From assembly GCA_016234205.1 (NCBI GenBank), contig JACRGN010000125.1, positions 1-5,550 of the forward strand: a stretch of 5,550 nucleotides of DNA. Direction: 5' to 3'. Origin of the DNA: Nitrospinota bacterium. Lineage in GTDB: Bacteria > Nitrospinota > Nitrospinia > UBA9942. This document shows positions 5,539 to 5,550 of this stretch, piece by piece. A program made the position numbers and the translations under genes. Position 1 is the stretch's first letter, and the number at the start of each line of letters is the position of its first letter. Under the pieces are notes generated by a model. It worked only from the letters and a program-made list of their open reading frames with translations, was not told the origin of the DNA and ran no database searches.

Positions 5539-5550
5539 TAAATATGACTG

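Noticed and set aside
5460..5550. Open frame from TTG after the tRNA to the window end
   Set aside because: It runs through the strong intrinsic terminator, has a poor start codon and no family similarity.
1..5550. CRISPR array, insertion sequence, toxin-antitoxin or phage-defence genes
   Set aside because: No regularly spaced direct repeats, transposase motifs or small paired genes were seen; the DNA is filled by five recognisable genes and one tRNA.

Overview
The window looks like chromosomal DNA from a motile Gram-negative bacterium with moderately AT-rich sequence. The evidence is a chemoreceptor with a periplasmic sensor, an exported sulfurtransferase with a signal peptide, near-consensus sigma-70 promoters, a CCA-encoding tRNA gene and a standard bacterial accD. 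The gene style and long-armed chemoreceptor would suit Nitrospirota or the former Deltaproteobacteria, but that placement is an impression and was not tested. No mobile-element genes, CRISPR array or phage genes are visible.

Left part, plus strand (1 to 1791). The window opens in the last 41 codons of a protein that looks like the winged-helix end of a Crp/Fnr-type regulator. A class II cyclic-nucleotide phosphodiesterase-like metallo-beta-lactamase-fold protein follows, then accD, whose ATG directly follows the phosphodiesterase stop codon. The three probably form one transcript. If both assignments hold, a cyclic-nucleotide-type sensor and an enzyme that removes cyclic nucleotides sit together at the head of a fatty-acid synthesis gene.

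Middle and right part, minus strand (5273 down to 1781). A clear sigma-70 promoter drives a two-gene unit: a secreted tandem-rhodanese protein and, 38 bp downstream, an 813-residue chemoreceptor. The chemoreceptor ends convergently on accD with an 11-bp overlap of coding sequence and no terminator between them. Its cytoplasmic hairpin is very long, and both arms contain four tandem 28-residue (four-heptad) units. Its hairpin tip differs from the enteric receptor sequence at two contact positions. The 5' leader of this operon carries a perfect 24-bp palindrome.

Right end, plus strand (5301 to 5538). A divergent sigma-70 promoter drives a single tRNA-Val(GAC) gene, which is followed by a strong intrinsic terminator. 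The two divergent -35 boxes are the arms of an 8-bp inverted repeat spaced about three helical turns apart, and one overlaps a near-consensus FNR-like box.

The most interesting points are the duplicated architecture of the chemoreceptor, its pairing with a periplasmic sulfurtransferase that has an unusually hydrophobic active-site loop, and the structured divergent promoter region.
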